Shown piece after piece: positions 39,361 to 51,900 of a DNA stretch of 64,000 nt. Each line of letters starts with the position of its first letter. The stretch's first letter is position 1. Below the pieces are notes generated by a model. That model was not told the DNA's origin. It did no database searches and saw nothing but the letters and a program-made list of their open reading frames with translations. This stretch comes from Linnemannia hyalina (Eukaryota; Mortierellomycota; Mortierellomycetes; Mortierellales; Mortierellaceae). Location: contig JAHRHY010000017.1 in assembly GCA_019671135.1 (NCBI GenBank), positions 62,001 through 126,000 of the forward strand, in the 5' to 3' direction. Made by a program: the position numbers and the translations under genes.

Positions 39361-39661
39361 GTTTATAAAAGAGAGGGTGGGTGGTGGGAGATAAGGGGGA
39401 GGGATGAGAGGATAAGGAAGAGAAGGAGAAAAGATAATATGTGTGCACTGACTTGCGAGCAGAGACAGGCTGAAATCCGTTTTCCTCAGCAAGGGGTTCG
39501 CGCACCTGGTAGATTGTTCACCGCGGTTGCTGCATAATATCAGTAAAACGCGCGCATATACACACACACAGTCACTCGCTATGAGATAGCAGACGTCTTG
39601 TTTATTGTATCTTTTGTGGCATTCAGACACCAGGCTGCACTGCTGCTGCTGCACAACCGTA

Positions 39662-40340
39662 CTAATCGAAGAGAGGAGAAGACCTAACGCCATTGTGAAA
39701 GATCGATCCAACGAACGACTGAACAGCCCGGTCAGACCGCAGCGTTGATGGCTTCATAGACCAACGACGGTTTTTCAAGGGAGATCTTGGCAATGGACAA
39801 TCGTCATCCAACCGCTCAATAATATCCTCGCCGCCACTACGCAAGATCGACGACGACGCTGACGATGACGGTGTCGCAGTCATACTAGACCTCAGTGATG
39901 ATTCCGATGTAGAATATGTTGAAGAATGTCCAAAGCAGACGAAGAACTCCCCATCGCTGATACCGATGGTGACTCTGTGGGCACAGGTGTGAAGGTCCGC
40001 GTGCCGTTCAATGAGAACAACAAGTCGCCTGTCGAGTGACGATGCTGCTGCTGTTGTGCTGGCTGCTGTTGCTGATGGTCCTGAATTGGTAGCACATTGG
40101 ACACAGCAAGCGATCCATGTGAATAATGGATATACAGCAACGGTCTATCTCACAAAATACAAATGCGACGAGATGGAGGAAGGAGCCATGGAGGAGAGGG
40201 GACAGAACTGGGTCTCGAGTGTTCTGATGGTGTCGAGGTTGGGTTTGCTGTCGGAGGTGACTAGGAAGTTGTGGATGGATGGGAGGTTGATAGAGGATAA
40301 GGAGTGGACTGGGGGATGGGCACGGGGAGAGGGGCGCCGT
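39662..40340 (-). pseudogene. Relic of DIP2-like gene 3' end, copy 2
   Basis: It carries LYIHYSHGSLAVSNVLPIQD, then a Gln run and HRHSTGDLLFSLNGTRTFTP, matching copy 3. A frameshift near 39930 moves the tail into another frame (EDIIERLDDD, KNRRWSMKPS). Upstream, sequence matching copy 3 near 49790 is joined directly to sequence matching copy 3 near 51040, an internal deletion of about 1.25 kb. It ends near 40340 at the shared NLR upstream sequence. Not functional. Confidence 0.7.
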
Positions 40341-41172
40341 CATCTTTGAACTGTCCCGATAACCATGAGCTGCCTTCTTATTTTTAATACCACAGTTCTC
40401 CTTCCATTGCCTTTGGTCCTTGGTCCGTTCTCTCTCTCACACACACACATATACCTTCTTGACTCTGGTACAGCGTTACAGGCGAGAAAGAGGGACCCAG
40501 TCCATGATTGTATCTTGGTTTTGAGTGATATTGTTACAAAGAGAGGGGGTAAGCAACATGAACAGAATCCTCGATCATCAACATGTTGTGGAGTTCTTTA
40601 TCCTCTCTTCTTCGCCTTGACTGAACTCCTATATCCGTTGTGCACACCAAGGGCAGCGAGGTGCATGGGCTAAGAAACAATTACAGCGTACAAGAAGGAA
40701 AGAGATTGAGAGCATTGACAATCGACCAGCAACCATTGACTGGCACCCTTCTTATCATAGCCATGCCACAGTCCAGATAGACGCTCAACGTTGGCGACAC
40801 ACTGTCGTTTCATGTTTCCTTTTCTTCCCTTTTTACACTTCTCGTCATCACTTCACTCATTCATTCCTTTACTCGCCACTTTCCTCTTTTTTTCTCATCA
40901 CCACAACTGTACTGCTCCACCACCTCCCTTTCATTTTCCTTGCTCGTCTCAACAACACACCTTTTCTTGCCTCCTCGCTTTCGTGACACATTCGCCAGTT
41001 TAGCACCAGTTGAACAGTCGAGCACTCCTTCTCCTTCCTTTGGTAGAGCGGCGGAATACTTTTTATCCATAACCACCGTCCCTTTGCCCGTACGTAGCAC
41101 TGGAGAGGGAGCGTCTTTGAACTAACCATCGTCTTCGAGACCTACACTTCTTAATAGAAAAGCCCATATATC

Positions 41173-44100
41173 ATGACTCAAGACGTTCTCCCAACTTCAC
41201 CTCAACCCACTGTCGATATCGACGATGCAGTCTCCGCCACCGCCGTCGCAAACCCTACTCTGAACAACAACCCGCCCGATCTTCACCTTGAATTCTTCCT
41301 TTGGAATTATCCCGACTTCCCTAAACCTACCATCAGGACCGAGTTGCCTCAAAACCTGGAGCGCATCGAGAAGTCTGAACAGTTGGTCTACTGGTGCTCC
41401 TTGCTTTTACAGCGTATGTCTTCTTCACCCAGCCTGGTCTGGGCTGAGCGGAAGTGGCTCGAAGGGGACTCTACGGAGCAGGATCGACTGCGCTGGATTG
41501 CTACCAGGATGATCGAGGAGTTTGTCCCGAACGTTGCCAGCAGGAGCTCCGTCGAGATTGCTGAGGTTGTCTCCCTAGGTCCTATTCTGGAGAAGGAGCC
41601 GTACCGCAAGTTGCTCTCGTCTATAATTGCAGCGTTTGATGATGCTCTTCTCCTGGACGTCACCCTACTCCAAGGTCTTGTCCAGTTGGTGCAGTCCAAC
41701 TCCCCTGGGTACCTAGAAGCTGACGACCTTATCAAGATCCTCAGCATCCTCAGGGTTCGTCTGCAGGGAACTCATGGTCAGTCGTCAGAGTACTCCTACC
41801 AACTTGTTCTGGCCGTCTCCCGCGTCTTGGATGTGATGGCGGAGCATGGGGTCAAGGGCTTGGACCAGGTTGTCGAGCATGAGCCGCTTTCGGGGGTCTT
41901 GTCAACCTTGAAGGGAAGCTCGGACCCGTACATGATGTACCAGACCTGCTATGCCTTCCAGGCTCTGCAGTATGTCCCCGACAATGAGACTCCTCTACAA
42001 GCAATCCTTCGACACTCTACAGGAGTTGCCAAAGGCCTCATCGACATCACTGCCCTCACCAACCTGGACCTGGGCGCAATTCTCGAGGGCCTGTCCAGTC
42101 TCCAGAGCGCCTCCCTAGAGAGCACCTTTAACACTGTCAATACCGTTTATGGTGGTGCTTGCTCGGTGATGGAGAGTGGCCAATGTGCTCTGGGAGCTCT
42201 CAAGGAGAAGTATGGAACCGGAAAGAAGCAACCCTGGTATGGCGCCATCCGTGCCGCCCACGCCCTTGCTCAAGCCGGTCAAATGAAGGACTTTAACCGT
42301 TTCATCTGTGAGGCGCCTTGTCGTCGTGATCCATTGTTCCAGTGGGGCATATCCCAGATGCTGTTAGAGATGACGAGCGATGCCGCTTGGGATCACGCCA
42401 CTCAAGAGCACGCCCTTTGTCTTCTCCTTGGACTTCACACTCGTGATCCTGAATGGAATCGAGATGAGAGCCTCAGAATCTACCTGTTCAGAACCATGGG
42501 ACAGCTCAGCAACCTTGATGGTGAGGTTTTCAATGGCAACAAGACTGGTATTCGCTACCCGATGAGGAGTCGTCTCCCTCCACCTACATCGTCACCTCTT
42601 CTCGCCCGAGTTCTGGATATTCCTGATGTCGAGTATGATCTGCACTTGTTGAGGATGCAACGGCTTAAGGAGCGCAGTAAGGGCATTTATATTCCTCCGC
42701 AGGCAAAGCCGAGTTTGAAAGCGGGCGACGACACCCAATTTCCGCTCATGGAGAAAGCCTTGGAGTTCCTGGCCAGCAATCGCCAAGTTCTGTTGTTGTT
42801 GGGGGATTCTGGTGCTGGGAAGTCGACTTTCACTCTCAAACTGGAGCACACACTGTGGAAGAACTATAAGAAGTACAGGCCCATTCCTCTTTACATTGAC
42901 CTTCCTACCGTCGACAACCCGACTCAGGAGCTGATCGAGAAGCAGCTGCAGTACCACAACTTCAGTGAGGACCAGATCCGTGAGATGAAGCTACATAGGA
43001 AGTTCATTCTCATTTGCGACGGTTATGACGAGAGTCAACTCAAGATCAACATTCACACCACCAACCAGTTCTACCAGCCCGGACAGTGGAAGGTGAAGAT
43101 TGACATCAGCTGCCGCGCCCAGTGCGGTGAGGGATCTAACATTATGGTCTCTATTTATTAGTGTGGGGCTATAATAAAACAAGGACAGCAACGCAGTGAG
43201 GGAGAGCTGAAGGATGTTCAGAATCACTTACTGGTTGGAGCAAGGTATGATAGCTATCCTGAAGGGACAAAAAGGACGGAAAGAGGAGCTGTCTAAAGTG
43301 TTCTATTATTGATCTGAGGGTAGAAAAGTGGCCGAAGGCCAAAGAAAGTGAGGATCTCGATTAGCCAGACGGACCGCGAGCTAGGACTGAATCCGTGAGG
43401 ACGAACTGGGAAGGGACCAAGGACACCTCATATATGAAGTCCTGGAGGGGGTGGAGTGCTGACAGTAAAGTAGACCCCGTGGTGTTGGTGTGGGTGGTGT
43501 TGGTGCTGCTGCTCAATACATTGAAAGGGTTGACTGTGTACCTCGATTCGCCGTTAAACGATAGATCGGCGAGGTCCAACGCTGTGGGCGTATCGGAGAC
43601 TGGCGGAAACGTGGGCAGGGCGAAAAGTGGATCTCTATGAGATCAGGGGTGGTACAATAACGTCAAGAAGTCGATGGATTAGGGTTGGCCCATTATCGTG
43701 ACGGATGGATTGTCGGGAGGACTTTAGGCACAAAGCTAGGGTAGGACCATCTGGGCGGTACCTGTCGAGGTTTGGTTGATATCTTGCGCAATCGAGTTGA
43801 GACACAATGTTGATAGATCAAATAAAATGTAAAAAGAAGCAGGAGCTTGAAAGCTCCTTCGTTTTTATAGTCAAAATTAAATTAAACTACCCTTAAAGAA
43901 ACTAGACTAAACTACTAAAAAAAATGTGTTGTCCCGAACAATCATCCAAGTCGAATGTTGAGGCGGAGTCGAATCAGGTTGCAGCAGCGAACGTGATCAC
44001 GATTCTCGTTAGGGCTGGTGTGGACTTCCACGGCGCCGATCTTCGAGGTATCAAAGTCCCAGGCGCCGACCTCTCCGACGGGCAGTTCGACTATGCTCAG

Positions 44101-45855
44101 TTCCAGGGCGCCAACTTGACGGGCGTCAACTTCGCGCGGAGCTGGGTGAGACAAGTAGATATGAGCGGTGCACAGATGCATGGTGTGAAGTTTGGGGAGT
44201 TACCTTACCTCATAGCAGAGCATTTTCCGTCTGCCTGTGAGTATTCACCTGACGGAAAGTTGCTTGCTGTCTCTGTGTGGGGCGGTGTCATTGACGTTTA
44301 CGAAACAACAACTTGGTCAAAGGTCCGCGAGCTCAGAGGACATGTAAAAGGGAGCAACGACGTTACATTTTCGGCGGATAGTCAGCGCATAGTTTCTGCG
44401 GGCAAGGACATGACGGCCCGGGTGTGGGAGAGCAACGGTAGTTTGGAGGCGGTGTTGGTCTTGGAAGGGCACACCGACAGTTTGTTCGACACGTCGTTTT
44501 CTCCATGTGGCAAGAAGGTTGTTTCATGCAGCGCCGACAAGACGATTCGGTTGTGGGATGCGCAGACAGGAGAGTGTCTTTTGGTTTTGGAGGGACATAC
44601 CAGTATCGTCAGGAGCGTTCGATTCTCGGCCGATGGGCGGACTCTCGTCTCTGGGGGTGATGATGAGACGATTCGGTTCTGGAACGCCGAGACTGGGGAG
44701 CCGGCCGCCGTTTGGACATCTCCCGTTGGGGCTGTGATTTGTCTAGGGTACTCGCCCAATGGACGATGGGTTGCTACGGGTCACGACTATGGCAACGCGT
44801 TGCTCTGGGATATCGCTAGCGGAGTGCCGAACACCAACCTGTATGGCCACACCCACCATCTCACAAGCATTGTCTTCTCGTCCAGTAGCCAGTGGCTCGC
44901 TTCCTCGGCCAATGGTGGATTCGTCAAGCTGTGGGATGTGTCGTCAGGAACGCTCGTCGCTACATTGAATGGCCACAAAGGCGCTATCTTTAAGGTTGAA
45001 TCTGCTCCGAACGAGCGCCAAATCGCGTCGGTGGGTACGGACAAGAAGGTTCGCTTGAGGGATGTCAGTTCGAACGAGTCCATGTCGTCGGGTCTTTAGG
45101 CGCCGTCATCACAGAATCAACGCGGCAGTAGTGTTGCGCTGACGTATGCCCTTGATGGGGGGGGGGGGGGGTATTTTCACTATTGACGACGACCACATCA
45201 TTCGGCGGCGGCATCGTGTCGCTGTTTGATCCTGTCTCGAAGGCGCTTGTTGTTGTGTCCAAGAAGAAGCTCTGGTAATCGTTTCAACCACCATCTTGTA
45301 TTGAAGCACTCTCCAAGCGGGCGCCTACTGGCGATGGGTACTGCCGCGGGGTCGATCCACCTCTGGGATGTTGCTCAGTCGGTGGCGGAAGGAGAAACAG
45401 AGGAGGAGCCCGGTGTTTTGGTCCAGCTGTTGGAGAGTCCCCAGGAGATCAGCGCGCTTGCCTACTCGCCTTGCGGTACCTGGATCGCCTCTGGCAGCAT
45501 TGACAAGACCGTTCGACTCTGGCATCGCCAATCGGAGGAAGAGAACACCTGGTCGTGTGTGTCTGTGGTCCGTGGGTTCTTTGGATGTATTCTGGATGTC
45601 ATCTGGAACCCGGTTGTGCCGATGGAGTTTGCGACGGCTTGCAAGGATGGGTCTGTTCGCGTGTGGGGCGTGTCGCCGGGAGTTGGTGGTAAAAATGTGA
45701 GTAAGGAGGAAGGGGTTGAGGTTCAGTACCTGTGGGGCACTGATTTAGGGATCTTGTGTGCGGCGGATATGAAATTGGATGGAGTTGAGGGGCTTGACTT
45801 GATGAACCGCAAGCTGTTGGTTCAACGCGGTGCAGTTGAGGTTTTGGAGGCGTGA
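41173..45855 (+). pseudogene. NLR-like gene, copy 2, disrupted
   Basis: The 5' part (41173-43161, 662 codons) equals residues 1-650 of the intact copy with only a few changes, all after residue ~498 (R499K, E555K, T560K and others); Walker A and B are retained. At 43122 it runs into unrelated DNA and stops 13 codons later. Homology returns at 43945 with residue ~941; 874 bp (the NACHT C-terminal half) are missing. A new ATG at 43924 opens a 391-codon frame with the pentapeptide repeats and about seven WD40 blades, ended by GAG to TAG at 45097-45099. Then come a 15-G run (45157-45171), a deletion of about 560 bp relative to copy 1, and a last WD40 fragment in frame from 45226 to 45855. The full protein cannot be made, but the N-terminal NACHT stub and the WD40 piece could each be translated. 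Confidence 0.85.
43122..43944. mobile_element. 823-bp foreign insertion in NLR copy 2 (LTR-like, uncertain)
   Basis: It replaces 874 bp of the NLR gene. It is noncoding by eye; on the minus strand a 72-codon frame is the longest. It contains two hairpins (GGCCGAAGGCC near 43331; AGGAGCTT/AAGCTCCT at 43841-43858, followed by T-rich DNA resembling a 3'-end signal) and an A-rich end (43861-43924). Size and layout would suit a solo LTR or another non-autonomous element. No target-site duplication is visible, because the insertion came with a deletion. The type is not determined. Confidence 0.45.
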
Positions 45856-46755
45856 TGATGGAGGAAGGTTGATGAAGGGTATGGGGACGCCTTTTGGTCA
45901 GGAAGAAGAAATAAACAGCACTCTGATAAAGAAACAATGAAAGATCTGAATGCATGTACCTATCCGGTTGTGCAATTGACGCATGTGCATGGGGATGGCG
46001 TGCTTGTCGTTGGTTTCTCTTTCCCCATTCAAGTGCTGGTCCCCTTAGTCAAGCTGTGGTAGTGGGTTGACTGGTTGTTCATTCGTTAGTCTGGCAACTC
46101 GGAAGAGTGAGAAACGAAACGAAACTCAAGGCGAACAAGAGCAAGTACGAGCAGCAAGTCTCAAGTCCCAGCACAAATACAGGAATACAGATTGCCATCA
46201 TTGGAAGAGGGGTCTTGAAACACAGACAAGAACACCTATCATTCAAATATTGAAAGTATCGTGTAGGACACAACAACTAGACAGGAGGGATGCTTGCTTG
46301 TCTTTCTTTCACTTGAGGATGTTGAGTTTTATTTTTGTTTTCGTTCAAAGTAACAGGGAGGACACAATTATTATCTACAAGGAGTTGGACTTTAGGAGCA
46401 CAATTATTGATGGATAAAACGGAAACACAAAAACGAAGTGAGAGAAAACGAAGAGAAAAGGTACAAATACATGAGAGGAAGAATCTTCCTTTTTTTTTTG
46501 TTTGAATGGGTTGGTTTTTTTAGGCACAAAGAGAGAGAATCACACGAAACTTCAAACGAATGAAGCTGTTAGAACTGACATTTTTTGTTGTTGGCAAGGG
46601 AAAAAAAAAGAAGTGGTTGAAAGAGAGCGGAAATGAAGGAGGAAACCGAGAAAATATCCAAGGCCGAAGAAACCATTATGCTGATTGGGCAACACATGGT
46701 GAAATGAATGTGGGCTGGTCAACAGCACAAAGTCCGAGACGACTACAAGAGATAC
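45856..46755. other. NLR copy 2 and RRM copy 3 3' flanks (junction)
   Basis: Same arrangement as 36501-37410, with the seam at 46002; more diverged. No gene. Confidence 0.5.
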
Positions 46756-48885
46756 TTAGTAACCACCGCTACCATAACCACCACCACCACTAACATAACC
46801 ACCGCTAATATGACCACCACCACCACCACCACCGTAACCACCACCACCACCACTACCGTAACCACTCGGGTAACCTATGAGATATGGTCATCAAAAAGGA
46901 AAGAGAGAACGATAAGAATATTAGTAACAGTTCTTCAATTGAATCTTGCTGTGTTCAATTGTTTCGGTTCCGCTGTTCAGATATCACCCGATCTATCGAT
47001 CATCAGCGTCGAAGCGATGAGAGAAATATTTTCAAAAAAGAACGTACCGCCACCGCCACCGCCACCGCCACCACCACCAGCGCGAACGTTGGCAAGGTTG
47101 ACCTTGATCTGTCGACCGTCGAGCTCCTGATCGTGGAACCGCGCGATGGCAGCATCGGCCTCGCCCTTGTCATTAAAGGTGACGAAACCGAAGCCACGGG
47201 AGCGGCCTATTGAAATGGAAACAGAAACGCGACGAAAGAACATGTCAAGGTGTTGATCATTACGTGAGGATGAGGTGATACACTTTTGTCCGGTAACGGT
47301 AGTAAGAGGCACACGTACCAGTGTCGCGGTCTCTCATAACGATGCTGTCGGTGACTTGGCCGGCCTGGCTGAATTCATTGCGGAGGGTATCGTCGGTGGT
47401 GTTCCATGACAAATTGCCAACGTACACCTTGTATTCAAAAGACCTATGTGTTGAAAGATGACAAAACAAAGTTAGGTCTCTTTTATCGACACGAGGTGAT
47501 AATGTGCGACGCGCGGCACGACGATGATATCGACAACAGCTACCATGGGCGATGCCAATAGCAATGTCGCCTTGGTCATGAGCAAGAATGAGGACATAGG
47601 AATATAAAGGTATAAGAGAACTGGAAGGTAGGGAGTGAAAGTAGATATGGCAAAGAAAAGGGCCAAGACCAAGTCCATAGGGATCCAGAAGAGACGTTCA
47701 AGTGAGCAGAGGACAGCACTAGTACTGGACACAACTAAAGCAGCCGCAGTAACTTTCGATCCATTCGATGGGTGGGGGTGTTTGATCGTACCTCATCCCA
47801 CCTCGCTCTTTGCACCGATTAAATCATGGTATAGAGACAAAGACGACGACGATGAGACACCCACAACCCACAATGCAAGCTACAAACCCCCCCTCTTTTT
47901 TTTGGGGGGGGAACAAGTAAGATAGCAAAATATCACACAGCCGGGGGAAGAAAGATATACAGCACGAACGCGAAAAAAAGAGGAGGCAAAACGGAAGACT
48001 ATACAAAACGGGAGAAACTATTACAAAACGGGAGAAACTATGACAAAACGGGAGAAACTATACATAACGGGATGGGACAAGCTTCCAGGCGCATAAAAAA
48101 GAACATCACTGGTCCCCTCGTGTCACAAATACACGATCATGTTGAAAAGAGTAGACACGAAAACGAAGAGTGCGCAATCCGGCAATCGAACACTCGAGCA
48201 CAGAAAGGGGGGAGACAAGGCGTGTGCGCGCCGCGCGGAGACTGATGGTTTGTATCTCTCCAGCTCTCTCTAATCGAGCCCATAGCCTTAATGAAGATGC
48301 TGGAAGTTCAAAAGACCCGTAAGGCTGTGGTTTACTTCCACGTCAGCCTCATCGCATTCCCCACCACCACCACAACGACTATCGTCCTCACACCTCCTCC
48401 TGAGTTGTTGTCATCATCATTTGCAGGTTTCTCCGCTTGCAAAGCAACTCCTCATATCATACTCACGTACTTTCCTCCTCTCTCACACCCACACGTTCTT
48501 GTTTTTGTCAGTAGTTCTGAATAGATAGCAAACTTCAGTTCTTCATTGAAGAAAAATAACAAAGTATGTAGAAACGTTTCTGATTCACACCCCATCACTT
48601 TCTCTCTTTCAGACACCACACATTCACACTCTTCTTCCTTCCTCCATCTCTTTCGCGGGTACGCACTGTCAGTCTGGCTTGTTTGTATTTGAAAATAACG
48701 GGGCCAGTACAAACAAGTGCAATGCAAGACAGGGGAGAAAAGGGAAGAAGGAACAAGGGAATAATACAAAAATAGTGCATCGACAGCCATACCAAGAATA
48801 CATACACAGGATGGAGAACAAGATGAAATACAAGAGAGAGAGAGTACATGTCCTTGCCAAATAGGACAGTGACGATAGCTTACAT
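46756..48885 (-). CDS. Small Gly-rich RRM RNA-binding protein, copy 3 (diverged)
   Basis: Coding pieces are AT (48885-48884), 47443-47319, 47206-47048 and 46874-46756, giving 134 aa. The RRM is clearly a paralogue but diverged: MSFEYKVYVGNLSWNTTDDT, then [20 protein letters not shown]. Its tail differs completely from copies 1 and 2: the second RRM exon ends in a poly-Gly run and the last exon encodes GYPSGYGSGGGGYGG-type repeats ending GSGGY. It is therefore a classical glycine-rich RNA-binding protein. The tail is encoded by GGT/ACC-type repeats, visible on the plus strand as CCACCACCA. Splice sites are conserved. The inferred first intron is 1440 nt and again splits the ATG. Confidence 0.85.
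48001..48070. repeat. 20-bp tandem repeat, 3 copies plus partial
   Basis: ACAAAACGGGAGAAACTAT-type unit repeated three times exactly every 20 bp (48001-48060), with a degenerate fourth start. It lies in the long first intron of RRM copy 3 and is absent from copies 1 and 2. Confidence 0.9.
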
Positions 48886-49153
48886 GATTATGAAAGAGAG
48901 GCTGGGTGGTGGGAGAAAAGGGAATGGGATGAAAAGGTAAGGAAGAAAGAAAGAAAAGGAAGAAAAGAAAGAAAAGGAAGAAAAGGAAGAAAAGGAAGAG
49001 AAGAATAGGAGAAAAGATAATAAGCTGCAGCATGCGTGCATTGACTCCATTCGATTTCCAGCAAAGGTTGTGACAGACAAAAAAAAACAAGGGGTTCGCA
49101 GATGTTATCGATGATAACAGCAAAACGCGCACCTACTCCATGGAGGTTCAGGG

Positions 49154-49158
<5 letters not shown>

Positions 49159-49201
<43 letters not shown>
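49159..49201 (+). repeat. (CA)n microsatellite
   Basis: About 21 CA units between RRM copy 3 and the DIP2-like relic. Copy 2 has only a short version (about 39560-39570). Confidence 0.95.
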
Positions 49202-49205
<4 letters not shown>

Positions 49206-49291
49206 TCGCTATGACATACCACGCGTCCTGTTTATTGTGTCTTTTGTGGCATTCAGACACCAGGCTGCACTGCTGCTGCTGCACAACCGTA

Positions 49292-51900
49292 CTAATCGGA
49301 GAGAGGAGAAGACCTGACGCCGTTGTGAAACATCGATCCAACAAGCGCCTGAGCAGTCCGGACATACCGCAGTGGTGATAGCTTCATAGACCAACGACGG
49401 TTTTTCAAGGGAGATCCTGACAATGGACGATCATCATCCAACCGTTTAATAATATCCTCGCCGCCACTACGCGAGATAGAAGACGACGATGACAATGACG
49501 GTGTCGTGGTCGTACTGGAACTCTGTGACGATTCTGATGAAGAATATGTTGATGAATGTCCAAAAGCAGACGAGAAACCCGTCATCGCTGATACCGATGC
49601 TGTCTCTGCGGGTACAGGCGTGAAAGACCACGCGCCGTTCAAAGAGAGCGACAAGTCGCCTGTTGAGTAACGATGCTATAGCTGTTGTGCTTGCTGCTGT
49701 TGCTGGCGGTCCTGGATTGGTAGTACATCGGGCACAGCAAGCGATCCATGCGAATAATGGATGTACAGCAACGGCCTATCTCACGAAATAATAATGCGAG
49801 CATATCCGCCTCGCCTCGTTAGTGTCTCCCCTTCCTCATTAATCCACGTTCACTACTCACAACACTTCCATACACATACATTTTGGCACTCATGAAGAGT
49901 GACAGCATCTTGCCGCGCTGCTTCTCACCGAACGGTGTCTTGGCCACCGCACCCTCTCCGACAAACGCCACCACGTCTGGCATAAATCCGTGACGATCGA
50001 CAACCTCATGCATCACACAGAGGACCTGGCTAATCAATGTGCTTGCAGGGTCCGCCTGGTGGACAGTGACGACACAGACGACCGCTTCCTCTGCCTAGAA
50101 CATAATACTACATCGGTAGGTTGTAAGAAAGGGCATTAGTTAGAGTCACTTTTTGGGAGAGAAAAGAAGAACAACTGACAACTCGATCTGGATAGAGATG
50201 GTCATACCTTCCGCCAGGGGCAAAGTTAGAGTGAGCACCCTCGATGGTCTTCTGCACATCGACAGGGAAATGGAGCAAACCCTGCACCTCAAAGGTTTCT
50301 CCAATGGACCCCAACACAAACAACAAGCTGGTAGACTGTCCACCATTGAACTCTGGAGTTGCAAAGTTCCACAAAAACCCAATCTCTCCTGTACGGACAT
50401 ATGTCTTGGACCCAAGTTGCTTCTGCTGCCGGTCCTGGTGCTGTTGTTGCTGAACTCCACTGACGCCACTACCGCTGTCAGCGACTGGACTTGGGGCGAT
50501 TCTGGCGTGGAATTTGTTCTTGGTGATTTCGATCATCGCGTCAGACCCTTTTGCGATTGATGTAGACGAAGAGGTGGAGGTGCGGCCGATGTAGGACTGG
50601 ACGTTAGCTTCAGAGGAGACCCAGATCTCGCCAATCTCGTGGGAGAGACATATCTCTGACGCCTCTGGGTTCACAATCGCTACCGTCGTTCCACACACCG
50701 GCTAAATCGATGAAGGCAAGGACGTTAGAGGTCTTGTGAGATGCGTTGCTGAAAACTATTGGGAATGAGCGATGTTAGTAAAAATAGGTGAACAAAAAAA
50801 CTTACGATGCCACTGTCTTCGATCCAGATACCGGTGAGGTCGTCATGTTCAGTCGTAATCTCGACAATACCGCGTCTCAGAGCATGGAGAGAGATATGCA
50901 AACGCACCGGCTCAATCTCTATAGACGACCGTGTGGTTATGAGTGGATTAACCAAATGGCTAAACACCCCGTTCAGTCGCGTTCTTTCGAGGTCATTGCC
51001 CGATCTGGCAAGCGAGGATACATACGACGACGACGGGATGGAGGAAGGAGCCACGGAGGAGAGGGGACAGAACTGGGTTTCGAGGATTTTGATGGTGTCG
51101 AGGTTGGGTCTACTGTCGGAGGTGACTAGGAAGTTGTGGATGGATGGGAGGTTGGTAGGAAATGAAGAGTGAAGTGGCAAAGCGAGCGGGGATGGGTACG
51201 GGTAGGGGGGTAGCATCGAGGCTGGCGAGAATGTTTCTTGACCGCTTCCAAAGGACTGCCCCACCATCGCTAGATCGTACGTAAAAAGACAAGAGGTGAG
51301 GACTCGACAGTTTGTGCGTTGACCAACGTGGTGCAAACAAGCGCCAGAGAATATCTTACAACTTACCATTAAAGGACTTGACGGCTTCAAAGTAGAGCTG
51401 GAGCCAGACTTTAAAATCAACAAAAGGAATCAGGACGGTAGGTGCGCCTATGTAGATGCCAATCGCACATGCCAGCAAAAAATCCAGCCCCCTGAACGAC
51501 CTGCCACACGAAACAATAGGCTTCCCGCCATGGAACCGGCATTTGACCTTCAGTGTCCGTGATTGAGCCATTAACCTAGCATGGTTCATCTTTACAAGTG
51601 TCCGTCTCCAGTCAGTCGAGTAATGGACTGCAATCAGTACAGGCGCAGTTCTGAGGAGCGCGCCCTTGGGAGGCGTCAAATAGCCTGATTCGCTCCCCAG
51701 GTTTCGGCGGTGCTTCTTGGGGATCTTGGGGGCCTTGGAGATGTTGAGGATCGCGGGGAGGGTAGCGGCTTGACGGGCACCAATGCAATGTATTCTTTCA
51801 TCTGTGCTTGGGTTGGCTTCAGTTTCATGACTTCTTCAGTAAAGCTGTTACCGAGAAGGCAGGTCCCACTGCTGTTGTAGCCTTGCTCGCTCATCACCTC
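49292..51900 (-). pseudogene. 5'-truncated DIP2/CPS1-type AMP-binding gene, copy 3
   Basis: Minus-strand segments match the C-terminal AMP-binding half of the fungal DIP2/Mug62/CPS1 family. They are PVLIAVHYSTDWRRTLVKMN, LDFLLACAIGIYIGAPTVLI, GVFSHLVNPLITTRSSIEIE, LHALRRGIVEITTEHDD, IVNPEASEICLSHEIGEIWV (A8-like motif), TGEIGFLWN and EAVVCVVTVHQADPASTLIS. Partial exons: about 51860-51374, 51270-50807, 50701-50208, 50088-49826, then the tail. Evidence for decay: only the last third of the ~1,800-residue family is present, with RTR1 directly upstream; the exon ending at 50208 (phase 2) does not join in phase to the next; and TAG at 49678-49676 stands where copy 2 has CAG (…QQQHRHSTGD). Family members are large acyl-adenylate-forming, lipid-related enzymes. 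A short transcript cannot be excluded, but no promoter or start is evident. Confidence 0.7.

Larger units (their letters stand above)
46002..51900. repeat. Tandem duplication unit 3 (RRM - DIP2 relic, no NLR)
   Basis: Third direct segment, most diverged from the others, carrying RRM copy 3 and the longest DIP2-like relic, then unique sequence (RTR1). It has no NLR, so it may represent the pre-insertion arrangement. Confidence 0.75.

Noticed and set aside
43122..43944. Confident solo-LTR call
   Set aside because: No convincing TG...CA ends with target duplication and no second copy in the window to compare.
48001..48070. CRISPR-like regular repeats
   Set aside because: 20-bp contiguous tandem repeat without spacers, in a eukaryotic intron.
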